In this document: one piece after another, positions 1 to 14,200 of the stretch
How positions within the stretch are numbered: position 1 is the stretch's first letter
Layout of the letters: every line of letters starts with the position of its first letter
Made by a program: the position numbers and the translations under genes
The notes under the pieces: generated by a model
What the model was told of the DNA's origin: nothing
Database searches by the model: none
What the model saw: only the letters and a program-made list of their open reading frames with translations
Source of the DNA: Plutella xylostella
Taxonomy: Eukaryota; Arthropoda; Insecta; Lepidoptera; Plutellidae
Assembly (NCBI RefSeq): GCF_932276165.1
Contig: NC_063998.1
Span: 5,468,501 to 5,532,500, forward strand
Length of the DNA stretch: 64,000 nt
Direction: 5' to 3'

Positions 1-3000
1 AATACTGATTGTAAACACCACCGTCCAAACGGTTTTACTTTAACGAGGCGGGAAATTCCATCATAAAACTCTATCCTTTTAACACAAATAATATCCGCTT
101 GGTGCTTGTCAAAGCGCGGCGTTCATAGTCGTGTGGTATCAATTAATTCCATCGAGCTGCAGCCTGCCCCAGTTTCGAACAAAAGCTGCCCAACTAATAA
201 GATATCACAAAGGAAGATCTGGGACACCTATTGAATATTGATTAGATATAAACGACTGCAACAGCAACATACAGCAAACAATTTTAAAGTCACAATATTA
301 ACGTGAAACTGTGGCAATAAATTAAAATTATTGTAGTTATAAATTAATAGAGGTGTGTAATAGCGGACATTTATATATCCTTGCGGTACCTATATATTGC
401 TGGTGGTTTCTCATTTAATTGTTATTGAGTTGGTAGGTAATTGCTGATTGAAATATTCCAATTTGTCATTTATGTCCATTATTGTTTAAGGCCTAAAAAT
501 TTAATTTTTAAAGATTGATTCAAGCACCTTCTGGTTTCTTTGTGACCTTTGTAAAAAGTGTGGTTGGAGTTTTAATTTTAACTCTGTGAAGTTCTTCAAC
601 TGCTTTCCTAACAAAGTAAGTTTCTGCTATATCTTTTGTTTTCGTTGAAAGTTCACCGAGTACATACACATATTGTAAATTATTAAGTTAGCCATTGTGC
701 TCGAGTTGGCAAGTTTGCGGTCTGCACAGCAACTTCCACCTTTGTTGTCTTCAAACTGCAAGTTAAACTCCTACTTAGCTTGTTTTAATAGCAAAATCCC
801 TAGCCTGTTGAGTCACTGCTTTCGTTGTCAGCCGAGATAATTGTGAAAGGAGGATAAAGAAGCTTGTAATTAAGTCTTTTTTGAACTCCTTCATAAATGC
901 GGTATTTTCTAAACGCGTTAAATCTTTCTCGAGTTGTAAAGAGACTTCGTATAATGTCTTGATCGGATAGATGAAACAAAAGCATCATTGTGTATGATTG
1001 TTTAATTTAGTGGCACGACTGTACCAAGTCGGTAGGCAGCCGAGTGAAAGGAACTTTCTCCGGCCCTCCAGCCCTCTGCAATGTACGCGTACAACTCTAT
1101 TGCAAAATTTCACACTCACCCACAAACGATATTATCTTCTATCGTATTTCGCTGATAAATGATTGTCTAAGAAAGTGTTCGATGCTTTCAAAGAAAGTCC
1201 AACTTGAACGTTATTTATTAGAACCAGAGTACTTTGTTTGCTTTCTTGTGTTATAGCTTCCAATTAATCGCAGCGGTTTCTCTCGGGAGGCAGGCTGTGA
1301 GCCGACTAGCTGTCCTGACTACAATCGATGTGTTATGTACTTGCCAAGTCAATCCTAGGTTTCATTTCAATCAGTATTAGAGCCGTGCCTGGGTTTACAA
1401 CAAAGGTCCCATCGGGGGCCACGAATTAGCCCGATTATGCCGGCCCGTTACTCGTCCAACATTGAGAGTTTTTTCCACAGTTCCTTTCTATAGCGTGGCC
1501 GATGTATGTGGGTCGGCACGAATCGCTTTGTTTGCCTCGGCTCTGAGTGTTTGATTTATTCGTAGACCTGTTATTAGTCCGCCTCATCTGGGAGGAGCGG
1601 CGTCGTATTGAAATCTGGCAAAGTTTGTCTAGCTGCGACAGAAACATAATCGATTTGTCATTTGGCACAGCTTCGGCATACATGAACTTAAAGCTAAGTT
1701 ACGAGCGGCTCAGAGCCTAAGTGGAGTTTACGCAAGCTGTGCTTATGTAAGTTGCTAGCGGTTGGTGATGCTTGTGAAACCAAGCCGGGCTTTCGTTGCT
1801 TGTGTTACATGAGCCAGCCATCGACAAATTGGTAGTATTGAGTGCACGTGATGATGTTACGACAGTTTTACTTCATCTTCAAACTCTATCATAGTTTTAT
1901 TATCAATCAGAATGATCACGATTCATGGATCCTTCAAATAAATCATGTATTTTACATTTACATTTGAATAAATTGAGCTAAAAGATGTCTCTGAAAAAAT
2001 CATATCAGATTAATTTTATTCATGCAATTTTCATGATATCGCTGTTACGATAATATGGTAATCGATAAGGATAGATAGACAAATACCTCATTGCGCTGAT
2101 ACTCAAATAATTTCTTTTCAATTCGCAAATAAAATAACTAAATTGTACGCTTAAAGTATTTCATACTACTACCGAGAACTATATAAGTACGTTGTAATGT
2201 AACTCAGTGTATATTTTACGAATTATGCGAAGCTTCGCTACAATAATAATTATTTCAATATCGGAGTTGCCTCCGCTCGTGACTAGAAACCGATTAGTTT
2301 CCATTATGATGTACCCGCCGTATCATCTAGTATCAGTTAATGCCGCTCCATACTGTACTTGGCATAAATTGGGCAAACGCCAGCATCCGCTGCCAATTAC
2401 ACGAAGGGGGCCATCCAACTGATAAAATCAAACAATTTTAGGTTAGCAAGTTAAATTAAAAAGCATTCTTTTTTTCACTTCATCGAGCAAAGTGAAGTTT
2501 TTGTACAATAACAGTTCATTGCATCAGAGGCCGGGACTCTTGAGTGTTTGCCAAGACCATGGAAGCCGGACCCTAGCCAACCGCTCACCATCATGATTTC
2601 CGCAGACAGACGACTTAGCGAACTTTAAAACTATAATATTCCACGCCGCATAACTTGGTTATTTCATCAACATTTCGCTGCACTTGATGGCTTCGCGCCT
2701 CGGGGATAGTTTCCGACACAGCTCGATATCTAGCTCCCATTCAGACGAGAAACATTAACACGTTATGTTACCTTACCTCGCTATTATCTCCACCAAATAT
2801 TCAATCCATTCCACCAAATATCACGTTTCCCGAATTTCAGGCAGGATCAAAGAATTCTTCGCGGCGTTCAAGTAAACAGATCGGGATTCCGTTTTATGAG
2901 AAGCAGATTTCGCGAATTCCTCGAGCATTTGCGAGGGTCTTATCGGATAGGAGGTCGGCGGCTGTCGGGATTGTTTTATGAATTGGCGGTTAATTGAGTG

Positions 3001-5250
3001 GGTCCTTGGGGCTTATTTATTGCGGCACATTTTAATCTGTTATGTCAGGGTTGTGTGTTAATCGTCGCGGTGCTGGTCAGGTAGCGGGTGCCTGCGGGGG
3101 GCGGCGGGCGCGGGGCGGGGAACAGCTGTCGCGACAGCTGCCTCCTTCCGGCGCACGTGCGACTACACTATTGTTGTCGAGTTTTTGTGCTATGATTTTC
3201 CCTAACCTTATTTTGGAAGGATTCTACTTATATCATCGTCTCGATTGTAGCGCTATAGCTCAACGTTTCTTATGTGTTTGGATGGCAAGCCCTTGCAACT
3301 TTGTGGGCACCCATGAAAGTGTAAAATATACATTAGTCAGTAGGTGTGGTAGGTACGCTAGGTGCATGCGGCGTGCGGCTGCCCCGCGTGGCGCGACCAC
3401 GTGACCGCTCAAGGTCGCGGACGATGAGAATTGCGCCGCGACGCTTTCGCCGACCGAACGCTACATTTGTAATGGAATTGGGGAAAAAATAAAAATATTT
3501 CTTATCCTGTTAAAATATTTCAGTTTGCATTACAAAAGTAATTACCTACTTATACTTACACAGTTTTCATAAAAGTCATTAGGTCATGTTGTAGGTTAAT
3601 TATCAGGTAGCATCCTATGTTACCAATCAACTTAATTTTACTTCCAATAAAGTAAATATGCTACATCTGTCTTCTTACGAGCAATTTGATCGATGTTCCA
3701 GTTAACCTAAAACAGATGTCAGCCTAATTGACCTTCGATCGGCCAATAAATTTGAAAAAAACTTCCACAAAATGATGTAAAAAGTCTAGTTTCAAATTAC
3801 AGTCGGTGGTTGTAAACATAAACAAGCGTTTTGTTTATTACGCGTCGCGACGCCAAGGCCGTCTGTGGCTGTCTGCATGTAAACAAATCCCACTGAAAAT
3901 TACAGCCAACGCTGTAAATGTAAAAAAATATACTTTATGTATCAGTATGTTCATGAGCCATGGCATTAATTCCATGTCCATGATCCTCCCTTTGCGGTCA
4001 AGATGCACTACCACCATCGCATCTCCATAAATCAGGACTCGGAAAACTGATAAATACAGTTAGGTAGATAAAATTATTAATTATTGGTCGGTGGTTATTC
4101 TCATAGCCAATTTTGATTGCAGAAATTTTAAAATCTCTATATAGACTGCGGCGGCATGGCAGTACGTCTAATATACTGCAGAGTAGTCAGAAGGACTAAA
4201 CAATGATGGACACCAATAACGCAGCTAGGCTGACGGGGATTAGAAATCCATTGCTTAGATCTCTCACACGAATGAATAATTTATTGGCTTACCTGACGTA
4301 CAATAGGATCATAATTAGGTATCTAAGTGTAATAAAAAATCACCGCAGTCATAATTAAAACATTAAAATTAAAAAACCCAGGGTGCTACTGTTTACTTAG
4401 CCGGCACATGACTTCAGTAGCACAATCCCACTCGGCCTTTTACCTGTATCGGCGCCGCAATGCAGTTCCTAGCCGCTGCCGGCTACCACGACACACCTAT
4501 TTATTTAGCGACACATGCATAATCGCCTGTACCCCGGACTCGAATAAACACCACGTGACGTCCGCACAGTTACGTAACTTGTTTATTAAGAACGAAAAAC
4601 TAGCGCAAATGTACTTTAGTTATTCGGGCGGTGCAAACCTACTACATTTAACAGTGTTGTAGTTGGATCAACGATAACAGCGGAGTTAACTTGTTTCTGA
4701 ATTTGAATTGAGAAGTTTTTCCAATACGACGACCCGACGTCATTGTTGCTGACGCAACCCGCTGCTATTGGTTCAGTCAGGATTATGTATGCAGCCCGCT
4801 CCGTGGGATGACATTTCAATGTAGCTAAGGGTCAAAGTGCAACTTATTTATTGACGACTCGTGAACAATTTCAAAGATAAAAAGACGAGAGTATACGAAG
4901 CGCGCTAGTTAGGCGATTTTGCATGTGATCGCCGGTTTCCGGGCTGATAACAATCTGTGTTTTCGTTTTAAAATACAATTGATAACAGCATTGAAACCGC
5001 TCTCTCGTTCACTCAGATACGGCTCCGATCCTTAGATCTGTGTTTAAACATCGAGCCATCGACAAACAGAACTAAAGACGGGAATCGTGTCAGTGAGCTA
5101 ATTCTCGGAACGTTTTCAGACCGCTGAATGCCTGTGATAACCCCTGTGATGTGCGAGCAAACCTGTGGATATTTTTCTATGTGATTTACCAGTGCCCAAG
5201 TACAAACCGAGTACAAAAAAAAACGGACAGTTTAGTGTGTAAGAGTAAAG
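1..5250. other. Non-coding region upstream of winged eye
   Basis: No coding exon with a recognisable protein or an in-phase splice partner is visible on either strand. The DNA is AT-rich with short GC/CpG-rich patches at about 3050-3160 and 3360-3450. The last ~400 bases before the ATG at 5251 have little repeat character and probably hold the winged eye 5'UTR and promoter; a GCTCTCTCG GAGA-type stretch lies near 5000. No TSS can be fixed without transcript data. Short open frames here (for example 3042-3404) have low-complexity translations and look like chance. Confidence 0.5.
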
Positions 5251-8200
5251 ATGAAGGAGGAGTGCAAGCTGTGCAGCGCGAGCGGGTGGTGCGGGGCGGC
5301 GGCGCCCACGGACTTCTCCATCTCGTCGCTGATGCGGCCCGCCGCGCCCGCCCCCAGCCAGCGCGCGCTGCTGATGCAGCTGCTCAAACTAGGTGACTAT
5401 CCCCCCTCCCCCCCGCTTCACCACGCCGCCGCCGGTGAGTACCACACGCACGCCCAGAGGCCAGTCTGCCTGCACCCTTATTAACACTTAACTCTTTAAC
5501 AACAATTAGTGCCCACTATGATTAACCGCGCAGGATGCACTAGTTGCGTTGTTCCGTGCATAATTTGCTTGCCGATTTGTTTTCGAATTTTAGACGCTTC
5601 ACGCTTCGTTTTTTGTGATGCGTCATCGTAATATTTGATTACAGCGTTTCGCTATAAACAGATAAGATTCGAAACACATGTTTGGCTTTTATATGAACAA
5701 TTTGATTCTATCTAGTAATAATGACATGGAATAAGTTAGCAGTGAGTGCCAACAAGGCATAACATTAACATTCTTATTATCACGAACTGCTGCTGAACAA
5801 CGCAGTTAAATTCTACGAGCTCGCTAGTTTCTTTTAATTTTGCAAAACTTGTGCGCGCTGCGTCGTAAACAACACAAATTATTTTTAATTAGTTATTCTT
5901 TTTTACCCTATAGTATGCACCATGATAATGATAATAATTAATCTTTAGACATAGAAATAGTTGTTTTCTTTCTGATCAAATGCTAATTTTTTTTATATAT
6001 AGTGTGTTGTTTTTCGGACCCGACAAACTTTAAGGGTGGATTCTACGAGTAATTTCATCGAGCAAAAACCCCCATATCTGGTCCGAAAAACAACACACTG
6101 TATATCCTGAAACTGCTACGAGTCTATTGATAACACTGTTTTAGAATACCGACCGATTATTTGTATCGTTCCTACATAACGAATATATGAAACACGTCCT
6201 CACGATATCCGTTCAATTTCCGTCTCAACAAACCTATCAGAAGTTAACTTACTTTAATTTCACTACTTCCCTCATAATGGAAAAGCCGTAAATATTTTAT
6301 TTCTGTTCACTGTGGTCTCGTGGTTATGCAACTTCATAAATGCACTTTATTTATACAATGATATAGGTACAATCTGTTTTTGCAGTTATGTTATTGTAGT
6401 TAAGTTATTTACTAGCTGTTTTGTATGTAGGTATACCGGAATAGGACATTGTTATTAATAAACGAGTGCGGAAACTTAGTCATTATCGTGTTAACGTAGT
6501 ATTTGCACGTTGTCGAGCATTCGGAAGTTTTGGAACTCAGTACCCATCTTGAAACACAAAAGCCATCCTAGACAAACATTTGTCTGACATATTCGTGCAT
6601 TTAATGGCTAACAAAGCTCATCTGTATTGGCTTATTCAACTACCATCAGTAGCTAATTAACTACGATAGCTACGTTAAATGGAAACATACCTGATTAACT
6701 GTATTCACTGACAAACCGTGATCGGTAACGTAAGTAAAGCTCGGGATCGTATGTTGCAGTCAGTGTGCGTTTTCAGTAAATGCGGAGGCCGCGCGGCGCC
6801 CCATTTCCCTGATTGTGAATTCAAGGCGGGTATTATTGGCCCGGTTATGGAGTTCTGCCGTCGATGTGGAAGGTTGCACACAAGTTCTGTGCACACTATA
6901 CTACATGCAACATCAAATCACTGCTGGTGTTAGAATTCAATCGGATTTAAAAGTTGTGTTTGAATTGTTTACTTTGCTTATGCTTGATATCGCTTTGATG
7001 CTTTGAGGGTGATGGTTATGGATTATTGGATCATATTTTTTCTGTTAATTATAAAATAATTAATAACGATTTCACTCAACAACTAGGTACTAGGTACTTG
7101 TTACCTATCTTATTTACTTGCTTATAACCTTATGTACTGAAAATGAAGTCATGAGTTCCTGGACATAGTCGTAGAGTCGAGTGTGTAGTCCGCATAATTA
7201 AATCCGGAAACAAACGACAGTCGTGCGGCGTCCGGAATCAAGATCTGCACACGGAAGACCGCGGCCGACGACGTGGCCTGTTAGATCAACAACACAATCC
7301 AACCTCTATTCCCAAATCCACAAGGCTCAAAAATACGGGCAGTTTTTTCGCAAATCCAGCGATCTTTACCTTAATTTCAAAAGCCACTTAAAACGATGGA
7401 GATAATCCAAGCAGTTTGTCATTGAAGTATTTAAAGCTCATTTTTAAACGTTCTTTTGTCTCGGCGGACAAAAAAGGTCAAGTGCAAATTGTATTCTGTC
7501 GCCCAAGCGGTTTTTAGGTATGTGGACATTGTAGATTTTGCGACTACTTTAATCTAGATTGGCATTGCCATAACATCATCAAGATCTCTGAACACTCTGA
7601 AGGCATGATTCATTTTAATTGTAAACACTTCTAAGTTCACATATTGTCACCGTGTCATTTATCAAGATAGGATTTCAAGTTGTTGAGCTTTGCTTAGGGA
7701 GGCTCTGCTCAGTTACACTGTCATCTGTTTAATACTATGACGTCATCTACTCACCCCCGATGACTCACCTAATCCAAACTTCCCTTTATACAGATAGGTA
7801 CACACACATAGGGCACAAGGGTGGTGAACAATCTAGAACATTAACGTACCAAAATCCCTACGCCTATGTAAAGCACTAAAAAGTCGTAGGTAGAATAGAT
7901 GGATTACCTAGATAATAATATGGATTAGAAAATTTAAATAATTTACCAAATTTGTATTTTTTGCAATTTGTATTATACCTGGATCTTTAATTCGACGGAA
8001 TTCTGACATTTCAAAAGTGATGTTACTTAAAAAGCTCTTAACCGAAAAAAGGAAAAATTTGGATCCATTTCTGGGCAATAAAAAAATAAAATGACAGATA
8101 ATGTATCGAATTCATATTAATTACTTTATTTTATTCTTTAGCTGGCATCACTTCCTACTAAATTCAGGGATAGTAAACCTTTTTAATCGATTTCAAAAAA

Positions 8201-11200
8201 AGATTCTCTATTCGGTACATACTCGTATGTACCTACTTATGTAAGATTATTGGAACTGCACAACAAACAAATATACTTGCAAAATTTTATAGATGTATGT
8301 ATGTTTATAATGTTTGTCCACGCATATCTCCGAAACAATTGAACCGACTGCCACTAATTTTTTTTTAATGGCTTACATTGAGCAGTCTAAGTTTCATCAT
8401 AATCGGTTAGTATTAATAATGATTAGATATTCTATTCTATTCTCTTTGGGGATGTAAGTACCTGCACCTGGCTCTCTCAAGTGGAACCTTTGTGCATATC
8501 CCCAAGGTCTAAACGGCCTTCCTAAGCTTGGACCATTTCCCACCACGCTGGTCCACTGCGGGTTGGTGGGTTCACATATTATCTAGATTTGCTAAATCTA
8601 GATATGCAGGTTTCCTCACGATGTTTTCCTTCACCTTAAGAGCGATGGTATACATTGTACCTACTTGTTAGATTATTAAACATAAAACCACATATTTTTA
8701 AGATTGTTTCATGTATTCACTATCACGACTGAGCTACCACCGCTTTTATTATTATTTAATAATCGATTAGATATTTTAATAAAAAAAATATTTTTTTCTT
8801 TATTTATTAATTTATACTTTAAATAAGTATATTATTTTTGTGATGTAAAGGGACGTAATTATTACTCACCGTAGGTAAATCCCCTTTTAATTTGGAGCGA
8901 CGCACTTAATAAAATGGATATGTCGCAGTCATCTACATTCACTAACAAATAAAATGCATAGAGTAGTTTAGACTTAGATGTTCAGGGGTCAGGGGGGTCA
9001 CTCTCTAAATCGACGAACGAACGAACAAGAATTGTCACGCAATCGGCACGCTTAATACAACGAGATAGAGCCGAGCTCTTGTTCGTTCGTTCGTTTGATT
9101 TTGGTAGTGGCCCTCCAGACTCGTATTGAAAAAAGGGCTCAGCCAAAAAAGGTTTGTGATCTCTGACATGTCAAAAGTAGATAACTGTCAGAATTCCGCC
9201 GAATTAAAGATCAAGGTATAGTTAGGTACTAATATAGTACAAATAGAAAAGTAAATAAGAAAAACAATGATTTTAGTACATAGATACTTTGTTACAGAAT
9301 ACACCACATTTAAAAATGAAAAGATTCATACACACACCCGGGCTTTTCCGATCCAAGTTAAGCCGCCTCTTGTTGCGGACAGGCAAGCAGCCCACATTAA
9401 GGCCGCCTCTCGGGCACACTCGCAGTATTCGCCGCGAGAACGCTCGAGTGTAGTACGATCCTTCCGAAGCTTCCAGACTTTTCGAGAATAGCCGGGCTGC
9501 CTACGTGTTGTTGCAACGTGTTTCTTTTTCCCTTTGTGTTGTAGGCACGTTTATTTAGATGTTTTGTTAGAGAAATTGTACTGAATGGGAGTTATTAAGA
9601 AATCTTCGTTGGATTTACTTTGTGGATTTAAAAAATATATGTCTGAGTGAACTGTATTGTTTTTTTTTGTTCTTAACATCTTTTTTTTCTTTCTTTAAAA
9701 TTTCTTACGTCTTTTAATTCTAGAAATTAGTTTAAGAAAAAAGAAACAAATCATTTATTCAGCACCCTGCAGCGTCGTAGTACCTACTTTGTTCCGTTCT
9801 TACTTCTTACAGTCATCTTGATTTGCATGAGTCAAAGTTGCACTATATTGCATTTTATTTCCACTAGGTAAACCCTAGGGTTGCAAAACACGACACTTTA
9901 CATTACATATTATGTACCGACTTTACTTCGGAAGAGTTTTTGTAAGTATTTTGGCAGGTTTAGAAGAAAGTTTCTACTTTCGGATTAGAAATTTTCAGTC
10001 GTATTTAGACCTGTATCTGTATTATTAATATTATATTATTAATCAATATCACGTATATCGTTATGATGACATACATACCTAAACTCCTACAACGTTAGCT
10101 TTGCAATTGCAACAGAAAGTTGAGACGGCAAGTGGTACACACATATTATTTATCTACCAAATAAAAGCAAAAATTGCATGGTTGATATAATTACCTACTC
10201 CGAAAGTTACGGCAAAATAATAAGTTAAAGGGTAAACAAACAAGTAATTAAGCCTTAGCCGTATAATCCATAATCCACTAAATCCTTATAAAAAGCATTT
10301 TATTGATTCAAACCCATCTGAGTTCACTAAATATAGCATGAACCAAACTTTAATTTGAAACTGTGCGGGCCGACAGCCCCTCGACACGTCACTGTAGGAA
10401 GGGCTTGGCTATAAAAAAGTTAAGTAAAACAATGATCACTCAGCCGTGGCCCTTACGAAGTCCCCCTTCAAACCATAACAGGCTAAATAAAATACTCACT
10501 TGGTGGACTAGTGTGAACACACGCTTACTTTTTGTCCACACACAACATTCAAATGGCTACAAAATGTATTTCCATTCCCTCAGTCATCCGCTTTTATGGA
10601 TCATTGTAATTTAATTTGAAAGTATAATCTGATAAGTACAACATGCAAGAGTGTCTTTTATAGAAGATATAAAGGCATTAATGCCGTTTTTAATAATGTA
10701 ATGCCTTCGCGATCGCGAGTATGCGTGGTTTTTATATGCTGAACTTATCATAACAGATCTCAGAAATAGGATTGTGTCGATAAATGTTCTGTAAATATGT
10801 ATTTTAATTTGCCGTCTTCCTGTGATGTTTCTCCCATCACATCGGGCTCTACCTTGTATTATGCGATGTTCACTCGTAATCTATTCCTGTCGCGGCCTAT
10901 TTATTCACGTTTACTATACTTTATTATGTCGTTACTACGTATAATATACTAAGTTGAAGTATTAACCTGTAATGTATTGATATTAATGTACACCACAGTT
11001 ACCCACAACTCTGTTGCTGACTGTAAAATCCATTTAACACTATCTTGTTCTACAAGAACTGTAGAAAGTACTACCTTATACAAATCAGCTTAGGTTTCGC
11101 TTGGTTTTGATTTTATAACAAAAATGCAAACGAAAGTAAAGTAAAAAATTTCTTCAAATAAAAAGAGTCGCACACATCCAAATGACTGCAACACAAAGCG

Positions 11201-14200
11201 GGGCTACCGAAGGAAGCATCCTATGTAATTGACGCGATGACTGCGTCACGCTGCAGAGCTCCACAGGGCACCATTCTGGGACCCAACTTGTTCCACTTAC
11301 CTCTCGTACATTGTGTTTCGAATTGTACTCGTAAATGCATTACAGTGCGGCCAATTAAACCCTATGTATGCTACCTTTCAAGTGCATCGTTAACCCTCGC
11401 CTTTCCGCCTTTAGTGAATAAGGTAGCAATTGATGTAAGTAGGAATTTATTCAGATACTTTTAACTCTTTTACAAGTTAAATTATTCTGTGTTACTGACT
11501 GATTTTAAAATGTTTGTACCCATATAAGAACAATGTTCCTAAAATAATACATTAACTTTGAGAACTCCAAAACTTCGCTCAAAACAAGGTATGCGTTAAA
11601 GAACCTTAGAAAAATGTATTTGTATGGCTTCAGAAAATGTTTGTTCAACTCTCAACATGTTATTTTAAAGCAAAAACTAGGAAAGTATTTTAAAAATCTG
11701 CGAATGGAAGAACAATGTTGAAAGCCGTTTATTTATTCGCCTCGATCGAGTGGGGTTGAGGCTTTGAATTATTTATTGCCGTGACAACCGGCTCGGCGCT
11801 GACACCACACGTCACTAAACACGTGCTTTACTCATTTCCAGTTATTCCATTACATGTTATATGCTTAGGATTGAACTAATCGCTTCCAAATTCTTTGATT
11901 ACTGGTAATAAAAATACATGGCCAACATTGGTATTTTTTTGGATAAATAACCCTTTTATTGGAGTCATACTTATTTCTATTTACATTTTATTATTATCTG
12001 TTCCAGGTAAGCCGACGCCATGCACCCTGTGTGACCCCCTGGCTACTGTTTGGCCACATGGTGAGTAACATAAAAATAAAGCTAACAACCGTAAAATACA
12101 TACATTTCGTATTGATACGGTCTAAAATATGCAAACCTTTTAAGTGCCGACATGAAATTTAGAGCACTAGCTTTGACTTTTGTCCTAGATATTTTCAAAA
12201 CATTTTTAAACCAGACTACAACAATAATTTTAAGCCCTGTTTAAAGAAATATTTCAGTTTAAACCATGTTAAAACTGCAAAGCCGAGAACATTTTTGACA
12301 GGAACTAGGTTTTGTACGCTCGCCGAATTAACGAAAATGGTGGAATGAAAGTCGCTTTGTTTTCGTGAAACTTGTAATTTTAGCTTAGTTTTGTCGGCAT
12401 TTATTCACGCGTTACGTTCTCCGTAAAAGCGCTTTACTTTTCGACGGTGGAAGGCAGAATTTACTCGTTCACGCTACACCGCCATTTCAAAAGCTTTGCA
12501 AACTGTATTATGTGTTGAAAAATTCACAGGTTTTAAGTTTAGAGCTGATATTCAAGTTGAAGTAACATTCTCGATTCTAATTCTATTTGTGCACTCTAGT
12601 CTATCGACTTTTCTGATTTATTTCGTGCAGTGAGATTAAGTGCTACACTAGGTACCTACCAACTATTTAATCTGCTAAATATTTTAACTTGTGAATCGGC
12701 GAAGTCACGTGACTGATGAAAAATACATTCAAAATTTTTATGATTTTTTAAACGATCTTACGGTTCCCATCGGACCCACTTGTCCGGCCCTTGAGTCCAC
12801 AACATTGTTTTTCGTGGCCGTCCCATGGCTCGTCGGTGCAGTAATGAGTGAGACTGGGTCAACGGGTCGTTCCGCACGGCTGGCCCGCATCGGGACGTCG
12901 GCGTGTCGCTCCCTTCGACCCACATGCTACGGGTAATGGATTTACTATTATGTTAACTAAACTTGGGTTTTTACATACTCTACTTTGATGATTTGCGTCT
13001 TAAAGATATATTAATATTTCTCATTATATAAGCTAATTTTGCTTGATAAGGAGGTTTTGTAATGAAAATTTATAATATACCTACATAGGTAATGGAACGT
13101 CATAATAACATCGTGTACTTTACATTTTATACTACTTAACTAGTTACTAGACTTTTCAAGTTTGCAGATTTACGTCCATTATTCAAACAATATCTGAATA
13201 TGGCTGAAGTTCAATTAAACAACAAAATATACAGTAATTATCTATACCCAAATAAGTAACGAAATATCACGTAGGTACTAATCAATTAATGGTGTTTACC
13301 AAATTAGAATATAAAAGATTACTGGGCCAACTAAAGTGGTCGAGTCGGTCTCGGCAATCCCAAGTCACCAATGTGTTCCCATATTACATTATTCACATCA
13401 TTCAACCGCCAAGTAGGGAAGGGTACCATGATGAATAAACGCAAGGGATGCGACGATTATCGTGCGATTAATACTTATATTTTATACGCACTCAGAATTA
13501 TGTGCTGTTTATTGTGACCTTTTTTGTTATAATACTTAATTGGTTCATTTCTCTATAACGTCATACACTATGAATATTTGTGATACGTACGACGTAGTAC
13601 CCATTTAAATGATGAAGAATCTATGACTCAAATGACTACTTACATGCAAAAACTATAGTTATCAATTATTCTAGTAATAATAGTTGGTAGGCAATAAGAC
13701 GCACGAATATGACGCCGGAACAAGATCAGACCTAGTGTTTATCTCAGCGGTGTGACCTACAACACGGCAATCAAGTACGTCACTCTCAATACACTCGGCT
13801 TTGTCCTACAAAATCACTGGCACATTCGCTTAAATATTTATGGCAACTTGAATTTAGAATACAGCTGTATTTTTATGAACGCCCTATTTACGATTCCGCG
13901 TTCATCGCGACGGATCCTTGTTGTTAGGTGAAAATACGACTATACTAAAAACTCGTTTCTTTGCTTTGACATGAAATGAAGCAGTGTTCATTTGTTACCC
14001 GACTGCCGAAGGAGGAGGGTTATGTTTTTTTTTACTTTTTTCTTACACTACTTGGTGTAAAGTTTTATGAATTCTAAATTTACGAAACTACCTAAACTAT
14101 TTTTAGAAGATCCAAATATCTGTGTCAACCTGTTGACAGAAACAAAGGTTTTACGCAACAAGCCCTATCCCAACCTTTTCATCTCACGTAACCTTACCCC

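Larger units (their letters stand above)
7974..9220. mobile_element. Non-autonomous DNA element with 35-bp terminal inverted repeats, containing nested repeats
   Basis: The left end (7974-8008) and the right end (9186-9220) are inverted copies of a 35-bp sequence with two mismatches; both contain GATCTTTAATTCG/CGGAATTCTGACA-type blocks. There is no transposase frame. Inside are a lepidopteran LINE/SINE-like tail (about 8440-8650) and a smaller MITE (about 8988-9120). The ends are seen directly; the superfamily is not recognised. Confidence 0.65.
5435..12006 (+). other. winged eye intron 1
   Basis: 6.6-kb intron between GCCG/GTGAGT and TTCCAG/GTAAG. It holds no recognisable gene. Contents seen: a ~100-bp MITE (6001-6099), a ~1.25-kb inverted-repeat-bounded composite (7974-9220) with nested repeats, and two copies of a GCCGCCTC-containing motif at 9355-9410. 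The rest is AT-rich sequence in which I see nothing definite. Confidence 0.6.

Noticed and set aside
3042..3404. 120-residue open frame upstream of winged eye
   Set aside because: Composition follows a GC-rich patch, with no recognisable domain and no splice continuity.
12691..12936. 81-residue frame (and its mirror at 14655-14900)
   Set aside because: It occurs twice only because the DNA is an inverted repeat; no family resemblance, initiation context or splice partners support a gene.
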